Source: Sipunculus nudus (taxonomy: Eukaryota; Annelida; Sipuncula; Golfingiida; Sipunculidae). Taken from it: a DNA stretch of 64,000 nt. The notes beneath the pieces are model-generated. The model made no database searches. It was not told where the DNA came from and saw only the letters and a program-made list of their open reading frames with translations. The DNA is taken from NCBI GenBank assembly GCA_026874595.1, contig CM049311.1, forward strand, positions 61,388,453 through 61,452,452, given 5' to 3'. This document shows positions 59,201 through 64,000 of the stretch, piece by piece (within the stretch, counting starts at the first letter, position 1; the number at the start of each line of letters is the position of its first letter). A program made the translations under genes and the position numbers.

Positions 59201-60270
59201 GGGTAATGTAGCCCATTCAAATATGTTGAGACTTCTCTTAAGAGACATTACATAAATATGGGTGTTTTTGTAACTAATACTTTGTAAGCATACGCATGTG
59301 AAATGTAAACAGAAGGTGTTTCCTTGAAATTTAACGAATGTTTTGTTTGACTGCTGAGACAAATAGTTTTCATGGTCCGAGAGACGCGAGTTTTGTTGGG
59401 GTCTGTATTAACACTGACAGTACGTAAACCAGTGCATTGGGTTTGTTGGTGAACATATTGCGGCCTTGCTGCAGTCCACAACATGGCTGCAAGTAATTGA
59501 GAAATGGACAAGAGGGCGTGGTCGATGATCATCATAACTGCAAAATATTGCAAATTTAACGGGAGTATAAATTTGTACATATCTATGACATGAAATGATC
59601 ACTAAGGAGAATTTTGTTTTATCAAAATCTTATCAGTTATTTTCAATGTTTATTGGCGGAGGCCTAAGCTATATACAAACGCAGGCCCTGATGACGCAGG
59701 GAATTTTACTCCGTGATGGAATATTTATGTATGTAGATCACCATAAATAGCAACCACACTCGGAAGGTAACATTTGGGCAGGCAGCAGTCAAGTATGGCG
59801 TGATAAAATTATAAAGTTGTTCAGCTTTGCGACAAAAAAGAGTAATATGAGTTGAGCTATATTGTTGACAATGTGTTATTAGCCGCTGACCAGGTGACCT
59901 GTGGTTAAGCTGTATTGCTGACACTGTACACATAGCCATTGGCGAGATGATAATATTGTTCGAATCTAGACGTGCAAGGTAGGTCGCTTACATAATTTGG
60001 ATTCGTTCATTTTTTTCTACGTTTAAAAATGACATTATTGTACATTATCTTTAATTTCATTTCATTAGTATTGAAAATGGATGACATATTTTATTACATA
60101 AATATATTTATATATGTATTTACATATATACATATACCATTCCTTATGACCCTAAATGGAATGATATCGATTAGAATCGAATTTTGACTTTAAACAGAGA
60201 GATGATCTTGCATTTTATACTCACCCTATCGGGAGGGTAATAAAACTTACTTTCACTTGATGGCAACACC
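56220..60270. other. No firmly recognised gene
   Basis: The longest frame, 56431-56808 (plus, 125 codons, no ATG at its start), has no known motif. An overlapping ATG frame at 56439 begins MRAFILGACVIIAPFQ and meets a weak donor CGGCAA/GTGTAA at about 56584, which could be a signal-peptide exon, but nothing downstream supports it. The remainder is AT-rich without RNA genes I can support. Confidence 0.4.
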
Positions 60271-60279
60271 TAACTTAAG

Positions 60280-61787
60280 CAGGCATGGCCAAATCAAATT
60301 TGGGTTACCCATTTTCGGGTTACCCAATTTTGAAATGGGGTAACCGATTTTGTTTGGGTAACCCATTCTATGTTTCAGATCACATCGACTCTGAACTTTC
60401 AACTCATTTAACTCCAACAAGCAAATATGTGATTGAGCTAGTTATTATTATGGTTTAGTTAGAAATAAAGATTCAATAAAAAAACTTTATTCAATAAACT
60501 GTCAACAGGGTAAAATATTCTTTAAATTGCTTGAATTAAGCTTACATAATATGTATCAGTACCCACCCAATTTGTGTAACTCTAAAGCATATTGTTAACG
60601 TAGCAACTGGTGTTATTTAAGATTAAAAAGAGCTATATGTTAAAAATGTGCACCAGCTTGCACATGAAAGCTGAATATCCTATGCCTAACAATTTTGTGT
60701 AAATGCTGAAAATCAATACTATCTGCACTTTTTTCCTATTTAAATATAAATAAAATTCATTTGAAGACCAACAAATTTATTAATTTTGACTTTTGATTCC
60801 TGTTCGCGTGCATTTTTGTTGTCTAAATTTTAATTACATTATCTTAACAACATATTCTATGTTTAAAAAAAAGCAAAGGTTGAATGATATTTATGGAAAT
60901 TGTTGTACCAATCGTGAATAAGCTTTTCTCTCTGATTTGTTGTATGTAACTATTTGTTACACCATGAAGTCATAGGAAGTAATTATGTCGGCCGGTGGGG
61001 TAAGTGTAGTCATAGTGGCTTGTCAGTGTCAAAATTCTAAAAAAAACTGATAATCTAAATATGATATTTGATATTTTTGCTGATTTTCAAGATAATAAAA
61101 CAATTCTTATCCGTAATCGTGTCTGAAAGTTTATTAATATAAGTTATAATAACTCATTTACCGTGGTGATTATTGCACCCACTACGTCGAAAGACCTATT
61201 ATTCGATGTTACTTCTTTGGGATTGCATTTTGAAAATGATCTTGGCCCGTGAGTGAGCGTTGAGGCCAAAATATATCTGAAGAAATCGGACTGGAATGCA
61301 AACAAACTCACACAACTGCCGATTTTCGAGGGTAATTAAAGCGAGGGTATTTGTCATTGTTACAATTTCGTCAGTACAGCATTCGAGAACAACCCAGTTT
61401 CTTTTGGCTATTCCAGCACACGACCACACCCCATGTACGGCGGTCTCTATACCAAATAATACCGTGGTGGGGGGTGGGGGGGGGGGTGGTGGGGGGGGGG
61501 GGGGTGATGCAAATCTGGTACCCCGCTCTATTATGCTGTGAATTGGTTACCGGAAATATGCGGTTATGCCCCGTTGTTCTGCATGCAAAGCGTACACTTT
61601 GGTTTAAATGAACACAAAGTGACCGGTATGATTGAAAGAATATATTTAGGATATTTTTTTTCTGTGATAAAAATCTATAAATTTCATAAATTTCCATAGC
61701 TTTTGTCCAGGAAATTTAGGTAAACAAAAAATCGTTCGCCCTTAATCCGAAAACGAAACGATCTTTTGCCCAATTTAGCCATGCCTG
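60280..61787. mobile_element. hAT-like non-autonomous element with terminal inverted repeats
   Basis: Left end CAGGCATGGCCAAATC and right end (reverse complement) CAGGCATGGCTAAATT match the CAGxGxTGGCCAAA pattern of hAT ends. GGGTTACCC-type internal repeats follow the left end. The possible 8-bp flanks (AACTTAAG, CTAAATAC) do not match well, so the TSD is decayed or absent. No transposase is encoded. Confidence 0.6.
61465..61504 (+). repeat. G-rich tract with G-quadruplex potential
   Basis: Near-continuous G over about 40 nt, broken only by single T residues, including a final G14 run. Overlapping frames rich in Gly or Pro/Thr are artefacts of the tract. Confidence 0.85.
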
Positions 61788-62959
61788 CTAAATACCGTAA
61801 TCTGGTAGCAAATTATATAACTATTTTTTCCGTTGTCTGACCGTCATGCACAGAAAATATCGGGCCGTATTAAGACGGATTAAGAGCAAGTCCGTGGGTA
61901 GACGGCGTACTAATTTGGTCCGTATGCTGACGGATGGACTAAAATTAGCCTGGTTTAGTCCGTGGCTTTAGTGCTAAATATTTAGACCTGCGGAGGGGGT
62001 AGTTGAGAGGGGGCCTGACTTCAGCAAACATGTTGTTATTAGAAAAACATAATAGCAATAATAATTAAGCTACCTTTGATTATCTAAATTAGGTCCAAAT
62101 ATATATATAGATGGTAAAAGTGCAGACACTCGCTTCTTGCCTCTTAGGTTTTACGACAAGGAAGATAAATTTGTTCAGAGACTATAAACAAAATCATATA
62201 TGTTTTACTATAATATTTTTATCATCGACTAATGCACTCTTTTATCCAAGAGGTTTGGATTGTGATAAATTTTAATTTTGACGTGCGACAGTTGAGACGA
62301 ATAGTCTCGACCGTCCGTACATTCCTAACTGGAAGAGGATCGTTTTGAATAGAATCGAAATTTGTCTCCGTGCTATATATGATTGCTTCAAGAACGACTT
62401 TTTCCTGGAATCCATATTCGAAAAAATCGTTTGAAATTATTTATAATTATCTCGCCACAACGCAAATAATGAAGTCATTTGGGACTATTGGAAGGTGATG
62501 ATTACATATATTAATGAAATGAAGTGGAAAATGTTCATGGCTTGAGTGATGTAGTGTGCGGTATTGTGCATGTGGTAAGCGATATTCATGTGCTAAGTGA
62601 CATTGAGCAACCATCCTGCACAATTTACATTCGGTACCCGGTAGCCACATTTATTAACGGCAATAAAGGAGTTGTTACGCATAAATCGGGCTCGTCTTTC
62701 CATATATTTGAAACTCCGTGGTGTTTAAACTGAACTGAACACGTTAGTTCCTCATTTCATTAGCATCAAGATCTCGACCACTCTAAATATCACTCACATT
62801 GAGTACCAGGAATCAACCGCCAGTCCCGGACAAGCTACATTTGTTGGACGATTCGAACCGAGCTTCGGAGAGATTAAAAAATATTTTAAAAGTTAAAGTT
62901 CCATCCTAAAGCCCCGGCGTACTGCCACCCTCGTGACGTGTTTAGCACAATCCTCCCTG
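61788..62959. other. No recognised gene
   Basis: Short frames only; 61855-61980 has repeated GTCCGT/ACGGA words. No LTR boundary for the downstream gypsy fragment could be defined. Confidence 0.4.
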
Positions 62960-63990
62960 AAGGTGTATATAGATCAGTTCATCGTTCGATGATGAGGCAG
63001 AAAAACACGATATTTTCATTATATATTATAAGACAAAATGGCGATCTTCAGGGGCTGTAAATGGAACTTACGACAGATACATGTTAAACACAAGAGTTGA
63101 GGGACCTGCAGAGAGTATTGATGAGGTTTTCTTTGCTCTCTTGTCTATTTGACGCAACTGTAATTATGGTGGGTTTTCAGATTACCTCTTCAAAAATGGA
63201 CTTGTTCGGGGTGTTCGTCGTAGTGTCATACGTAAACGGCTCCTGTATGAGAAAAACATATTTCCCCTGGCAAGTGTATGGAGGAAGCAAGACCACTGAG
63301 GTCACAAATGCCAGACTGCAGATCATGTAGAAGAAATGGTGTATAGATTGGGATGTTATTAAACACAACAGTTCGAATCCAGAATGTGAATGGTATGCGC
63401 AGACCTTTATATAAGCAAGTACCTATATCTGTTAAGCCTACAAAAGTTACAAGGCATTAGACTTAGTAATGTCACATGATTGTCAGTATTGTGGAAGCAC
63501 TCCGCATGCACGCAAAGACTGTCCAACAGAGAGTGCCATTTGTAATGGGTGTCACAAGAAATGCTATTTTAAGATTGTGTGTAGATGTACCTCTCATGTC
63601 AGAGCAGCCCTTTATGATGCTTTTCTAGGTTCCATAGAATAAAGGTCCAGTAAGGCTGACTGCACACAAACTACAGTATTCCAGATCCAGAATGGTGCCT
63701 ATATTTACAAAATGTCAAATACCAAGTATACAGAGACTTTCCGCCATCACAGTTTACAAGTGATCGAACTTTAAAGGGACCATCCCATAGTCCTCTGTCA
63801 GTTCTTGGCTATTTCCACTGTTACAGCTAGCGGGCAGACACGTCGGGCATCAAACATCATATATATGTACTAGACAGTGCTGTCTGTATTCCATTATTTG
63901 GAATAGACGGCAGTGTATCGCTCGGACAGGTATTTCTGGTAGGAGGGGTACAAGAACACCCTAATTTACTTAAAGGACTGGGGAGATGAC
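62960..63990 (+). pseudogene. Ty3/gypsy retrotransposon gag-protease fragment, decayed
   Basis: Frame one (about 62985-63297) reads FDDEAEKHDI, then YDRYMLNTRVEGPAESIDEV, an in-frame TGA at 63150, RNCNYGGFSDYLF and RRSVIRKRLLYEKN, the capsid-type gag pattern of Ty3/gypsy elements. After a frameshift, 63481-63642 encodes a nucleocapsid zinc knuckle CQYCGSTPHARKDC (Cys-X2-Cys-X4-His-X4-Cys) and a second, degraded one, CNGCHKKCYFKIVC, in which the His position is Tyr. A third frame (63798-63989) with IKHHIYVLDSAVCIPLFG and HPNLLKGLG fits the region between protease and reverse transcriptase. The element runs off the right edge, so RT and integrase are expected beyond the window. No LTR was found on the left. 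Confidence 0.75.
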
Positions 63991-64000
63991 AGAGCCCAAC

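Noticed and set aside
61296-61697. Gly-rich and Pro/Thr-rich frames
   Set aside because: Produced by the 40-nt G tract in a non-autonomous transposon.

Overview
The window is intron-rich, AT-rich eukaryotic DNA dominated by interspersed repeats. There is no operon-like gene packing and no bacterial signal. The mix of repeats (an AGCTCAGCTGACT-type family with GTCC/GTCT runs, CR1/Jockey-group LINEs, a Ty3/gypsy gag, Helitron-like elements with internal minisatellites) suggests a marine invertebrate, most likely a mollusc. That assignment is inference from repeat style.

Layout. 1-6250 is a 57-bp satellite array. Reading leftwards from it, 6338-23837 holds the only host gene I can support: a minus-strand, multi-exon gene ending in a rhodopsin-like seven-transmembrane receptor. 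I place a signal-peptide exon at 23745-23837, a 232-codon cysteine-rich ectodomain exon at 12617-13312, a possible short stalk exon at 11972-12059, a TM2-TM3 exon at 7081-7403 and a TM4-TM7 exon at 6338-6871. Splice signals and phases agree across these exons, but no exon for most of TM1 was found, and joining the upstream exons to the receptor exons is inference. Its introns carry a 2-kb repeat with 155-bp internal tandem units (7.6-9.6 kb), a small foldback (12.1 kb), a 320-bp-type tandem repeat (15-16.7 kb) and two head-to-head decayed copies of a repeated protein-coding family (20.2-22.6 kb).

23.9-36 kb is intergenic-looking, with a reversed copy of the AGCTCAGCTGACT family, a Helitron-like end, a TIR-bearing MITE and a pogo-like non-autonomous element. 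36.0-39.4 kb is a decayed LINE (A) on the minus strand. 42.4-47.1 kb is a second decayed LINE (B) on the minus strand, split by a clean 1.1-kb Helitron-like insertion. Two inverted copies of a palindrome-rich element (41.4 and 48.5 kb) flank LINE B. 50.6-54.6 kb is mostly the AGCTCAGCTGACT family again.

60.3-61.8 kb is bounded by hAT-like terminal inverted repeats. The window ends in a decayed Ty3/gypsy gag-protease stretch (62.96-64.0 kb, plus strand) found by reading frames across stops. Nothing suggests that these genes work together: one receptor gene sits in a repeat-rich landscape. The most unusual signals are the multi-frame-open satellite with higher-order structure, the receptor's possible large ectodomain, the no-TSD Helitron-like insertion with a 3' hairpin, and the paired palindromic elements.
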